DNA from: Escarpia spicata
Taxonomy: Eukaryota > Annelida > Polychaeta > Sabellida > Siboglinidae
NCBI GenBank assembly: GCA_963995525.1
Contig: CAXEFP010000012.1
Coordinates: 682,001-746,000, forward strand
Reading direction: 5' to 3'
Length of the DNA stretch: 64,000 nt
Part shown: in pieces, positions 38,801 to 52,488 of the stretch
Numbering within the stretch: the stretch's first letter is position 1
Layout of the letters: each line of letters starts with the position of its first letter
Notes under the pieces: generated by a model
What the model was told of the DNA's origin: nothing
The model's input: only the letters and a program-made list of their open reading frames with translations
The model's database searches: none
Program-made: the position numbers and the translations under genes

Positions 38801-41800
38801 ACATGCAAAACATCTATTTGGGGTAAGACCACAGTAAGGATCCTTCCGCCGAAAAAAGTGCACTACAAATACCGTTTTGCTGTGATATGCATTAATTTTT
38901 TTCGAACATTTTGACATGGGACATGTTTGTCTCGTGAGTACTGAATGTACTGCTGCTTTAGACAAGATAAAACATCAAATGGGGATGAGTTTTCACACCT
39001 ATAACTTACGTAATATGTTCTTGTAACTTACGTGACGGGGATAAAACGGTAACATGCATTCCCATTTGGGGTTAATCTAGTTATGTGTGTAGCTTGATAT
39101 CAATCTAGCCTTCGTGAAGATTTGTAACATGCAAAACATCTATTTGGGGTAAGACCACATTAAATATCCTTCCGCCGAAAAAAGTGCATTACAAATACCG
39201 TTTTGCTGTGATATGCATTAATTTTTTTCGAACACTTTGATATGGGACATGTTTGTCTCGTGAGTACTGAAGGTACTGCTGCTTTAGACAAAAAAAAAAT
39301 TCAAATGGGGATGAGTTTTCACACCTATAACTTACGTAATATGTTCTTGTAACTTACGTGACGGGGATAAAACGGTAACATGCATTCCCATTTGGGGTTA
39401 ATCTAGTTATGTGTGTAGCTTGATATCAATCTAGCCTTCGTGAAGATTTGTAACATGCAAATCATCTATTTGGGATAAGACCACATTAAGGATCCTTCCG
39501 CCGAAAAAAGTGCACTACAAATACCGTTTTGCTGATATGCATTAATTTTTTTCGAACACTTTGACATGGGACATGTTTGTCTCGTGAGTACTGAATGTAC
39601 TGCTGCTTTAGATAAGAAAAAACTTCAAATGGGGATTAGTTTTCACACCTATAACTTACGTAATATGTTCTTGTAACTTACGTGACGGAGATAGAACGGT
39701 AACATGCATTCCCATTTGTGATTAATCTAGTTATGTGTGTAGCTTGATATCAATCTAGCCTTCGTGAAGATTTGTAACATGCATAACATCTATTTGGGGT
39801 AAGACCACATTAAAGATCCTTCCGCCGAAAAAAGTGCACTACAAATACCGTTTTGCTGTGATATGCATTAATTTTTTTCGAACACTTTGATATGGGACAT
39901 GTTTGTCTCGTGAGTACTGAAGGTACTGCTGCTTTAGACAAGAAAAAACTTAAAATGGGGATGAGTTTTCACACCTATAACTTACGTAATATGTTCTTGT
40001 AACTTACGTGACGGGGATAAAACGGTAACATGCATTCCCATTTGGGGTTAATCTAGTTATGTGTGTAGCTTGATATCAATCTAGCCTTCGTGAAGATTTG
40101 TAACATGCAAAACATCTATTTGGGGTAAGACCACAGTAAGGATCCTTCCGCCGAAAAAAGTGCACTACAAATACCGTTTTGCTGTGATATGCATTAATTT
40201 TTTCGAACATTTTGACATGGGACATGTTTGTCTCGTGAGTACTGAATGTACTGCTGCTTTAGACAAGATAAAACATCAAATGGGGATGAGTTTTCACACC
40301 TATAACTTACGTAATATGTTCTTGTAACTTACGTGACGGGGATAAAACGGTAACATGCATTCCCATTTGGGGTTATTCTAGTTATGTGTGTAGCTTGATA
40401 TCAATCTAGCCTTCGTGAAGATTTGTAACATGCAAAACATCTATTTGGGGTAAGACCACAGTAAGGATCCTTCCGCCGAAAAAAGTGCACTACAAATACC
40501 GTTTTGCTGTGATATGCATTAATTTTTTTCGAACATTTTGACATGGGACATGTTTGTCTCGTGAGTACTGAATGTACTGCTGCTTTAGACAAGATAAAAC
40601 ATCAAATGGGGATGAGTTTTCACACCTATAACTTACGTAATATGTTCTTGTAACTTACGTGACGGGGATAAAACGGTAACATGCATTCCCATTTGGGGTT
40701 AATCTAGTTATGTGTGTAGCTTGATATCAATCTAGCCTTCGTGAAGATTTGTAACATGCAAAACATCTATTTGGGGTAAGACCACATTAAATATCCTTCC
40801 GCCGAAAAAAGTGCATTACAAATACCGTTTTGCTGTGATATGCATTAATTTTTTTCGAACACTTTGATATGGGACATGTTTGTCTCGTGAGTACTGAAGG
40901 TACTGCTGCTTTAGACCAAAAAAAACTTCAAATGGGGATGAGTTTTCACACCTATAACTTACGTAATATGTTCTTGTAACTTACGTGACGGGGATAAAAC
41001 GGTAACATGCATTCCCATTTGGGGTTAATCTAGTTATGTGTGTAGCTTGATATCAATCTAGCCTTCGTGAAGATTTGTAACATGCAAATCATCTATTTGG
41101 GATAAGACCACATTAAGGATCCTTCCGCCGAAAAAAGTGCACTACAAATACCGTTTTGCTGTGATATGCATTAATTTTTTTCGAACACTTTGACATGGGA
41201 CATGTTTGTCTCGTGAGTACTGAATGTACTGCTGCTTTAGATAAGAAAAAACTTCAAATGGGGATTAGTTTTCACACCTATAACTTACGTAATATGTTCT
41301 TGTAACTTACGTGACGGAGATAGAACGGTAACATGCATTCCCATTTGTGATTAATCTAGTTATGTGTGTAGCTTGATATCAATCTAGCCTTCGTGAAGAT
41401 TTGTAACATGCATAACATCTATTTGGGGTAAGACCACATTAAAGATCCTTCCGCCGAAAAAAGTGCACTACAAATACCGTTTTGCTGTGATATGCATTAA
41501 TTTTTTTCGAACACTTTGATATGGGACATGTTTGTCTCGTGAGTACTGAAGGTACTGCTGCTTTAGACAAGAAAAAACTTCAAATGGGGATGAGTTTTCA
41601 CACCTATAACTTACGTAATATGTTCTTGTAACTTACGTGACGGGGATAAAACGGTAACATGCATTCCCATTTGGGGTTAATCTAGTTATGTGTGTAGCTT
41701 GATATCAATCTAGCCTTCGTGAAGATTTGTAACATGCAAAACATCTATTTGGGGTAAGACCACAGTAAGGATCCTTCCGCCGAAAAAAGTGCACTACAAA

Positions 41801-43035
41801 TACCGTTTTGCTGTGATATGCATTAATTTTTTTCGAACATTTTGACATGGGACATGTTTGTCTCGTGAGTACTGAATGTACTGCTGCTTTAGACAAGATA
41901 AAACATCAAATGGGGATGAGTTTTCACACCTATAACTTACGTAATATGTTCTTGTAACTTACGTGACGGGGATAAAACGGTAACATGCATTCCCATTTGG
42001 GGTTAATCTAGTTATGTGTGTAGCTTGATATCAATCTAGCCTTCGTGAAGATTTGTAACATGCAAAACATCTATTTGGGGTAAGACCACATTAAATATCT
42101 TTCCGCCGAAAAAAGTGCATTACAAATACCGTTTTGCTGTGATATGCATTAATTTGTTTCGAACACTTTGATATGGGACATGTTTGTCTCGTGAGTACTG
42201 AAGGTACTGCTGCTTTAGACAAGAAAAAACTTCAATTGGGGATGAGTTTTCACACCTATAACTTACGTAATATGTTCTTGTAACTTACGTGACGGGGATA
42301 AAACGGTAACATGCATTCCCATTTGGGGTTAATCTAGTTATGTGTGTAGCTTGATATCAATCTAGCCTTCGTGAAGATTTGTAACATGCAAATCATCTAT
42401 TTGGGATAAGACCACATTAAGGATCCTTCCGCCGAAAAAAGTGCACTACAAATACCGTTTTGCTGTGATATGCATTAATTTTTTTCGAACACTTTGACAT
42501 GGGACATGTTTGTCTCGTGAGTACTGAATGTATTGCTGCTTTAGATAAGAAAAAACTTCAAATGGGGATTAGTTTTCACACCTATAACTTACGTAATATG
42601 TTCTTGTAACTTACGTGACGGAGATAGAACGGTAACATGCATTCCCATTTGTGATTAATCTAGTTATGTGTGTAGCTTGATATCAATCTAGCCTTCGTGA
42701 AGATTTGTAACATGCATAACATCTATTTGGGGTAAGAACACATTAAAGATCCTTCCGCCGAAAAAAGTGCACTACAAATACCGTTTTGCTGTGATATGCA
42801 TTAATTTTTTTCGAACACTTTGATATGGGACATGTTTGTCTCGTGAGTACTGAAGGTACTGCTGCTTTAGACAAGAAAAAACTTCAAATGGGGATGAGTT
42901 TTCATACCTATAACTTACGTAATATGTTCTTGTAACTTACGTGACGGGGATAAAACGGTAACATGCATTCCCATTTGGGGTTAATCTAGTTATGTGTGTA
43001 GCTTGATATCAATCTAGCCTTCGTGAAGATTTGTA
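38801..43035 (+). repeat. A-B-C-D tetramer block
   Basis: Order: A (38801), B (39127), C (39453, 324 bp, GCTGATATGC with two bases lost), D (39777), A (40103, 325 bp, one T lost), A (40428), B (40754), C (41080), D (41406), A (41732), B (42058), C (42384, GTATTGC), D' (42710). This is the same A-B-C-D order as the first 15 kb, on the far side of the E domain. The B units at 37497 and 42058 share ATATCTTTCC. Confidence 0.9.
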
Positions 43036-45969
43036 ACATGCAAAACATCTATTTGGGGTAAGACCACATTAAGGATCCTTCCGCCGAAAAAAGTGCACTA
43101 CAAATACCGTTTTGCTGTGATATGCATTAATTTTTTTCGAACATTTTGACATGGGACATGTTTGTCTCGTGAGTACTGAATGTACTGCTGCTTTAGACAA
43201 GATAAAACATCAAATGGGGATGAGTTTTCACACCTATAACTTACGTAATATGTTCTTGTAACTTACGTGACGGGGATAAAACGGTAACATGCATTCCCAT
43301 TTGGGGTTAATCTAGTTATGTGTGTAGCTTGATATCAATCTAGCCTTCGTGAAGATTTGTAACATGCAAATCATCTATTTGGGATAAGACCACATTAAGG
43401 ATCCTTCCGCCGAAAAAAGTGCACTACAAATACCGTTTTGCTGTGATATGCATTAATTTTTTTCGAACACTTTGACATGGGACATGTTTGTCTCGTGAGT
43501 ACTGAATGTACTGCTGCTTTAGATAAGAAAAAACTTCAAATGGGGATTAGTTTTCACACCTATAACTTACGTAATATGTTCTTGTAACTTACGTGACGGA
43601 GATAGAACGGTAACATGCATTCCCATTTGTGATTAATCTAGTTATGTGTGTAGCTTGATATCAATCTAGCCTTCGTGAAGATTTGTAACATGCAAAACAT
43701 ATATTTGGGGTAAGACCACATTAAGGATCCTTCCGCCGAAAAAAGTGCACTACAAATACCGTTTTGCTGTGATATGCATTAATTTTTTTCGAACACTTTG
43801 ATATGGGACATGTTTGTCTCGTGAGTACTGAGTGTACTGCTGCTTTAGACAAGATAAAACATCAAATGGGAATGAGTTTTCACACCTGTAACTTACGTAA
43901 TATGTTCTTGTAACTTACGTGACGGGGATAAAACGGTAACATGCATTCCCATTTGGGGTTAATCTAGTTATGTGTGTAGCTTGATATCAATCTAGCCTTC
44001 GTGAAGATTTGTAACATGCAAAACATCTATTTGGGGTAAGACCACAGTAAGGATCCTTCCGCCGAAAAAAGTGCACTACAAATACCGTTTTGCTGTGATA
44101 TGCATTAATTGTTTTCGAACATTTTGACATGGGACATGTTTGTCTCGTGAGTACTGAGTGTACTGCTGCTTTAGACAAGATAAAACATCAAATGGGAATG
44201 AGTTTTCACACCTATAACTTACGTAATATGTTCTTGTAACTTACGTGACGGGGATAAAACGGTAACATGCATTCCCATTTGGGGTTAATCTAGTTATGTG
44301 TGTAGCTTGATATCAATCTAGCCTTCGTGAAGATTTGTAACATGCAAAACATATATTTGGGGTAAGACCACATTAAGGATCCTTCCGCCGAAAAAAGTGC
44401 ACTACAAATACCGTTTTGCTGTGATATGCATTAATTGTTTTCGAACATTTTGACATGGGACATGTTTGTCTCGTGAGTACTGAAGGTACTGCTGCTTTAG
44501 ACAAGAAAAAACTTCAAATGGGGATGAGTTTTCACACCTATAACTTACGTAATATGTTCTTGTAACTTACGTGACGGGGATAAAACGGTAACATGCATTC
44601 CCATTTGGGGTTAATCTAGTTATGTGTGTAGCTTGATATCAATCTAGCCTTCGTGAAGATTTGTAACATGCAAATCATCTATTTGGGATAAGACCACATT
44701 AAGGATCCTTCCGCCGAAAAAAGTGCACTACAAATACCGTTTTGCTGTGATATGCATTAATTTTTTTCGAACACTTTGACATGGGACATGTTTGTCTCGT
44801 GAGTACTGAATGTACTGCTGCTTTAGATAAGAAAAAACTTCAAATGGGGATTAGTTTTCACACCTATAACTTACGTAATATGTTCTTGTAACTTACGTGA
44901 CGGAGATAGAACGGTAACATGCATTCCCATTTGTGATTAATCTAGTTATGTGTGTAGCTTGATATCAATCTAGCCTTCGTGAAGATTTGTAACATGCAAA
45001 ACATCTATTTGGGGTAAGACCACAGTAAGGATCCTTCCGCCGAAAAAAGTGCACTACAAATACCGTTTTGCTGTGATATGCATTAATTTTTTTCGAACAT
45101 TTTGACATGGGACATGTTTGTCTCGTGAGTACTGAGTGTACTGCTGCTTTAGACAAGATAAAACATCAAATGGGAATGAGTTTTCACACCTATAACTTAC
45201 GTAATATGTTCTTGTAACTTACGTGACGGGGATAAAACGGTAACATGCATTCCCATTTGGGGTTAATCTAGTTATGTGTGTAGCTTGATATCAATCTAGC
45301 CTTCGTGAAGATTTGTAACATGCAAATCATCTATTTGGGATAAGACCACATTAAGGATCCTTCCGCCGAAAAAAGTGCACTACAAACACCGTTTTGCTGT
45401 GATATGCATTAATTTTTTTCGAACACTTTGACATGGGACATGTTTGTCTCGTGAGTACTGAATGTACTGCTGCTTTAGATAAGAAAAAACTTCAAATGGG
45501 GATTAGTTTTCACACCTATAACTTACGTAATATGTTCTTGTAACTTACGTGACGGAGATAGAACGGTAACATGCATTCCCATTTGTGATTAATCTAGTTA
45601 TGTGTGTAGCTTGATATCAATCTAGCCTTCGTGAAGATTTGTAACATGCATAACATCTATTTGGGGTAAGACCACATTAAAGATCCTTCCGCCGAAAAAA
45701 GTGCACTACAAATACCGTTTTGCTGTGATATGCATTAATTTTTTTCGAACACTTTGATATGGGACATGTTTGTCTCGTGAGTACTGAAGGTACTGCTGCT
45801 TTAGACAAGAAAAAACTTCAAATGGGGATGAGTTTTCACACCTATAACTTACGTAATATGTTCTTGTAACTTACGTGACGGGGATAAAACGGTAACATGC
45901 ATTCCCATTTGGGGTTAATCTAGTTATGTGTGTAGCTTGATATCAATCTAGCCTTCGTGAAGATTTGTA
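43036..45969 (+). repeat. Block with GAGTGTAC variant of A
   Basis: Order: At (43036), C (43362), A-like units (43688, 44014), A/B mosaic (44340), C (44666), A (44992), C with CAAACACCG (45318), D (45644). The units at 43688, 44014 and 44992 share GAGTGTAC and TGGGAATGAG, a variant not seen elsewhere. Those at 43688 and 44340 have CATATATTTGG. Those at 44014 and 44340 have ATTAATTGTTTTCG. Confidence 0.86.
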
Positions 45970-47598
45970 ACATGCAAAACATATATTTGGGGTAAGACCA
46001 CAGTAAGGATCCTTCCGCCGAAAAAAGTGCACTACAAATACCGTTTTGCTGTGATATGCATTAATTTTTTTCGAACATTTTGACATGGGACATGTTTGTC
46101 TCGTGAGTACTGAATGTACTGCTGCTTTAGACAAGATAAAACATCAAATGGGGATGAGTTTTCACACCTATAACTTACGTAATATGTTCTTGTAACTTAC
46201 GTGACGGGGATAAAACGGTAACATGCATTCCCATTTGGGGTTAATCTAGTTATGTGTGTAGCTTGATATCAATCTAGCCTTCGTGAAGATTTGTAACATG
46301 CAAATCATCTATTTGGGATAAGACCACATTAAGGATCCTTCCGCCGAAAAAAGTGCACTACAAATACCGTTTTGCTGTGATATGCATTAATTTTTTTCGA
46401 ACACTTTGACATGGGACATGTTTGTCTCGTGAGTACTGAATGTACTGCTGCTTTAGATAAGAAAAAACTTCAAATGGGGATTAGTTTTCACACCTATAAC
46501 TTACGTAATATGTTCTTGTAACTTACGTGACGGAGATAGAACGGTAACTTGCATTCCCATTTGTGATTAATCTATTTATGTGTGTAGCTTGATATCAATC
46601 TAGCCTTCGTGAAGATTTGTAACATGCAAATCATCTATTTGGGATAAGACCACATTAAGGATCCTTCCGCCGAAAAAAGTGCACTACAAACACCGTTTTG
46701 CTGTGATATGCATTAATTTTTTTCGAACACTTTGACATGGGACATGTTTGTCTCGTGAGTACTGAATGTACTGCTGCTTTAGATAAGAAAAAACTTCAAA
46801 TGGGGATTAGTTTTCACACCTATAACTTACGTAATATGTTCTTGTAACTTACGTGACGGAGATAGAACGGTAACATGCATTCCCATTTGTGATTAATCTA
46901 GTTATGTGTGTAGCTTGATATCAATCTAGCCTTCGTGAAGATTTGTAACATGCATAACATCTATTTGGGGTAAGACCACATTAAAGATCCTTCCGCCGAA
47001 AAAAGTGCACTACAAATACCGTTTTGCTGTGATATGCATTAATTTTTTTCGAACACTTTGATATGGGACATGTTTGTCTCGTGAGTACTGAAGGTACTGC
47101 TGCTTTAGACAAGAAAAAACTTCAAATGGGGATGAGTTTTCACACCTATAACTTACGTAATATGTTCTTGTAACTTACGTGACGGGGATAAAACGGTAAC
47201 ATGCATTCCCATTTGGGGTTAATCTAGTTATGTGTGTAGCTTGATATCAATCTAGCCTTCGTGAAGATTTGTAACATGCAAAACATCTATTTGGGGTAAG
47301 ACCACAGTAAGGATCCTTCCGCCGAAAAAAGTGCACTACAAATACCGTTTTGCTGTGATATGCATTAATTTTTTTCGAACATTTTGACATGGGACATGTT
47401 TGTCTCGTGAGTACTGAATGTACTGCTGCTTTAGACAAGATAAAACATCAAATGGGGATGAGTTTTCACACCTATAACTTACGTAATATGTTCTTGTAAC
47501 TTACGTGACGGGATAAAACGGTAACATGCATTCCCATTTGGGGTTAATCTAGTTATGTGTGTAGTTTGATATCAATCTAGCCTTCGTGAAGATTTGTA
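45970..47598 (+). repeat. Pentamer A-C-C-D-A, copy 1 (1629 bp)
   Basis: Units at 45970, 46296, 46622, 46948 and 47274. The first C has GTAACTTGC and the second has CAAACACCG. The final A is 325 bp because of a lost G (GACGGGATAAAAC). The same order and markers follow at 47599. Confidence 0.87.
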
Positions 47599-48902
47599 AC
47601 ATGCAAAACATCTATTTGGGGTAAGACCACAGTAAGGATCCTTCCGCCGAAAAAAGTGCACTACAAATACCGTTTTGCTGTGATATGCATTAATTTTTTT
47701 CGAACATTTTGACATGGGACATGTTTGTCTCGTGAGTACTGAATGTACTGCTGCTTTAGACAAGATAAAACATCAAATGGGGATGAGTTTTCACACCTAT
47801 AACTTACGTAATATGTTCTTGTAACTTACGTGACGGGGATAAAACGGTAACATGCATTCCCATTTGGGGTTAATCTAGTTATGTGTGTAGCTTGATATCA
47901 ATCTAGCCTTCGTGAAGATTTGTAACATGCAAATCATCTATTTGGGATAAGACCACATTAAGGATCCTTCCGCCGAAAAAAGTGCACTACAAATACCGTT
48001 TTGCTGTGATATGCATTAATTTTTTTCGAACACTTTGACATGGGACATGTTTGTCTCGTGAGTACTGAATGTACTGCTGCTTTAGATAAGAAAAAACTTC
48101 AAATGGGGATTAGTTTTCACACCTATAACTTACGTAATATGTTCTTGTAACTTACGTGACGGAGATAGAACGGTAACTTGCATTCCCATTTGTGATTAAT
48201 CTAGTTATGTGTGTAGCTTGATATCAATCTAGCCTTCGTGAAGATTTGTAACATGCAAATCATCTATTTGGGATAAGACCACATTAAGGATCCTTCCGCC
48301 GAAAAAAGTGCACTACAAACACCGTTTTGCTGTGATATGCATTAATTTTTTTCGAACACTTTGACATGGGACATGTTTGTCTCGTGAGTACTGAATGTAC
48401 TGCTGCTTTAGATAAGAAAAAACTTCAAATGGGGATTAGTTTTCACACCTATAACTTACGTAATATGTTCTTGTAACTTACGTGACGGAGATAGAACGGT
48501 AACATGCATTCCCATTTGTGATTAATCTAGTTATGTGTGTAGCTTGATATCAATCTAGCCTTCGTGAAGATTTGTAACATGCATAACATCTATTTGGGGT
48601 AAGACCACATTAAAGATCCTTCCGCCGAAAAAAGTGCACTACAAATACCGTTTTGCTGTGATATGCATTAATTTTTTTCGAACACTTTGATATGGGACAT
48701 GTTTGTCTCGTGAGTACTGAAGGTACTGCTGCTTTAGACAAGAAAAAACTTCAAATGGGGATGAGTTTTCACACCTATAACTTACGTAATATGTTCTTGT
48801 AACTTACGTGACGGGGATAAAACGGTAACATGCATTCCCATTTGGGGTTAATCTAGTTATGTGTGTAGCTTGATATCAATCTAGCCTTCGTGAAGATTTT
48901 TA
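47599..48902 (+). repeat. Pentamer copy 2, first four units A-C-C-D
   Basis: Units at 47599, 47925, 48251 and 48577 repeat 45970-47273 at an offset of 1629 bp, with the same GTAACTTGC in the first C and CAAACACCG in the second. The fifth unit (48903, A with GAATGTCC) opens the next HOR. The D at 48577 ends GATTTTTAACATG, which introduces a stop into the minus-strand frame of the A that follows. Confidence 0.86.
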
Positions 48903-51900
48903 ACATGCAAAACATCTATTTGGGGTAAGACCACAGTAAGGATCCTTCCGCCGAAAAAAGTGCACTACAGATACCGTTTTGCTGTGATATGCATTAATTT
49001 TTTTCGAACATTTTGACATGGGACATGTTTGTCTCGTGAGTACTGAATGTCCTGCTGCTTTAGACAAGATAAAACATCAAATGGGGATGAGTTTTCACAC
49101 CTATAACTTACGTAATATGTTCTTGTAACTTACGTGACGGGGATAAAACGGTAACATGCATTCCCATTTGGGGTTAATCTAGTTATGTGTGTAGCTTGAT
49201 ATCAATATAGCCTTCGTGAAGATTTGTAACATGCAAAACATCTATTTGGGGTAAGACCACATTAAATATCCTTCCGCCGAAAAACGTGCATTACAAATAC
49301 CGTTTTGCTGTGATATGCATTAATTTTTTTCGAACACTTTGATATGGGACATGTTTGTCTCGTGAATACTGAAGGTACTGCTGCTTTAGACAAGAAAAAA
49401 CTTCAAATGGGGATGAGTTTTCACACCTATAACTTACGTAATATGTTCTTGTAACTTACGTGACGGGGATAAAACGGTAACATGCATTCCCATTTGGGGT
49501 TAATCTAGTTATGTGTGTAGCTTGATATCAATCTAGCCTTCGTGAAGATTTGTAACATGCAAATCATCTATTTGGGATAAGACCACATTAAGGATCCTTC
49601 CGCCGAAAAAAGTGCACTACAAATACCGTTTTGCTGTGATATGCATTAATTTTTTTCGAACACTTTGACATGGGACATGTTTGTCTCTTGAGTACTGAAT
49701 GTACTGCTGCTTTAGACAAGAAAAAACTTCAAATGGGGATGAGTTTTCATACCTATAACTTACGTAATATGTTCTTGTAACTTACGTGACGGGGATAAAA
49801 CTGTAACATGCATTCCCATTTGGGGTTAATCTAGTTATGTGTGTAGCTTGATATCAATCTAGCCTTCGTGAAGATTTGTAACATGCAAAACATCTATTTG
49901 GGGTAAGACCACATTAAGGATCCTTCCGCCAAAAAAAGTGCACTACAAATACCGTTTTGCTGTGATATGCATTAATTTTTTTCGAACACTTTGATATGGG
50001 ACATGTTTGTCTCGTGAGTACTGAAGGTACTGCTGCTTTAGACAAGAAAAAACTTCAAATGGGGATGAGTTTTCACACCTATAACTTACGTAATATGTTC
50101 TTGTAACTTACGTGACGGGGATAAAACGGTAACATGCATTCCCATTTGGGGTTAATCTAGTTATGTGTGTAGCTTGATATCAATCTAGCCTTCGTGAAGA
50201 TTTGTAACATGCAAAACATATATTTGGGGTAAGACCACATTAAATATCCTTCCGCCGAAAAAAGTGCACTACAAATACCGTTTTGCTGTGATATGCATTA
50301 ATTTTTTTCGAACATTTTGACATGGGACATGTTTGTCTCGTGAGTACTGAATGTACTGCTGCTTTAGACAAGATAAAACATCAAATGGGGATGAGTTTTC
50401 ACACCTATAACTTACGTAATATGTTCTTGTAACTTACGTGACGGGGATAAAACGGTAACATGCATTCCCATTTGGGGTTAATCTAGTTATGTGTGTAGCT
50501 TGATATCAATCTAGCCTTCGTGAAGATTTGTAACATGCAAATCATCTATTTGGGATAAGACCACATTAAGGATCCTTCCGCCGAAAAAAGTGCACTACAA
50601 ATACCGTTTTGCTGTGATATGCATTAATTTTTTTCGAACACTTTGACATGGGACATGTTTGTCTCGTGAGTACTGAATGTACTGCTGCTTTAGATAAGAA
50701 AAAACTTCAAATGGGGATTAGTTTTCACACCTATAACTTACGTAATATGTTCTTGTAACTTACGTGACGGAGATAGAACGGTAACATGCATTCCCATTTG
50801 TGATTAATCTAGTTATGTGTGTAGCTTGATATCAATCTAGCCTTCGTGAAGATTTGTAACATGCATAACATCTATTTGGGGTAAGACCACAGTAAGGATC
50901 CTTCCGCCGAAAAAAGTGCACTACAAATACCGTTTTGCTGTGATATGCATTAATTTTTTTCGAACATTTTGACATGGGACATGTTTGTCTCGTGAGTACT
51001 GAATGTCCTGCTGCTTTAGACAAGATAAAACATCAAATGGGGATGAGTTTTCACACCTATAACTTACGTAATATGTTCTTGTAACTTACGTGACGGGGAT
51101 AAAACGGTAACATGCATTCCCATTTGGGGTTAATCTAGTTATGTGTGTAGCTTGATATCAATATAGCCTTCGTGAAGATTTGTAACATGCAAAACATCTA
51201 TTTGGGGTAAGACCACATTAAATATCCTTCCGCCGAAAAAAGTGCACTACAAATACCGTTTTGCTGTGATATGCATTAATTTTTTTCGAACATTTTGACA
51301 TGGGACATGTTTGTCTCGTGAGTACTGAATGTACTGCTGCTTTAGACAAGATAAAACATCAAATGGGGATGAGTTTTCACACCTATAACTTACGTAATAT
51401 GTTCTTGTAACTTACGTGACGGGGATAAAACGGTAACATGCATTCCCATTTGGGGTTAATCTAGTTATGTGTGTAGCTTGATATCAATCTAGCCTTCGTG
51501 AAGATTTGTAACATGCAAATCATCTATTTGGGATAAGACCACATTAAGGATCCTTCCGCCGAAAAAAGTGCACTACAAATACCGTTTTGCTGTGATATGC
51601 ATTAATTTTTTTCGAACATTTTGACATGGGACATGTTTGTCTCGTGAGTACTGAATGTCCTGCTGCTTTAGACAAGATAAAACATCAAATGGGGATGAGT
51701 TTTCACACCTATAACTTACGTAATATGTTCTTGTAACTTACGTGACGGGGATAAAACGGTAACATGCATTCCCATTTGGGGTTAATCTAGTTATGTGTGT
51801 AGCTTGATATCAATATAGCCTTCGTGAAGATTTGTAACATGCAAAACATCTATTTGGGGTAAGACCACATTAAATATCCTTCCGCCGAAAAAAGTGCACT

Positions 51901-52488
51901 ACAAATACCGTTTTGCTGTGATATGCATTAATTTTTTTCGAACATTTTGACATGGGACATGTTTGTCTCGTGAGTACTGAATGTACTGCTGCTTTAGACA
52001 AGATAAAACATCAAATGGGGATGAGTTTTCACACCTATAACTTACGTAATATGTTCTTGTAACTTACGTGACGGGGATAAAACGGTAACATGCATTCCCA
52101 TTTGGGGTTAATCTAGTTATGTGTGTAGCTTGATATCAATCTAGCCTTCGTGAAGATTTGTAACATGCAAATCATCTATTTGGGATAAGACCACATTAAG
52201 GATCCTTCCGCCGAAAAAAGTGCACTACAAATACCGTTTTGCTGTGATATGCATTAATTTTTTTCGAACACTTTGACATGGGACATGTTTGTCTCGTGAG
52301 TACTGAATGTACTGCTGCTTTAGATAAGAAAAAACTTCAAATGGGGATTAGTTTTCACACCTATAACTTACGTAATATGTTCTTGTAACTTACGTGACGG
52401 AGATAGAACGGTAACATGCATTCCCATTTGTGATTAATCTAGTTATGTGTGTAGCTTGATATCAATCTAGCCTTCGTGAAGATTTGTA
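48903..52488 (+). repeat. Eleven-unit HOR, copy 1 (3586 bp)
   Basis: Units start at 48903 (A, GAATGTCC, ending ATCAATATAG), 49229 (B, AACGTGCATTAC, CGTGAATAC), 49555 (C head, TCTCTTGAG, B-like tail, AAACTGTAAC), 49881 (At-like head, B-like body), 50207 (B head, A body, CATATATTTGG), 50533 (C), 50859 (A body with GCATAAC head, GAATGTCC), 51185 (B/A), 51511 (C/A, GAATGTCC), 51837 (B/A) and 52163 (C). The first six units recur at +3586 bp. Confidence 0.88.
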
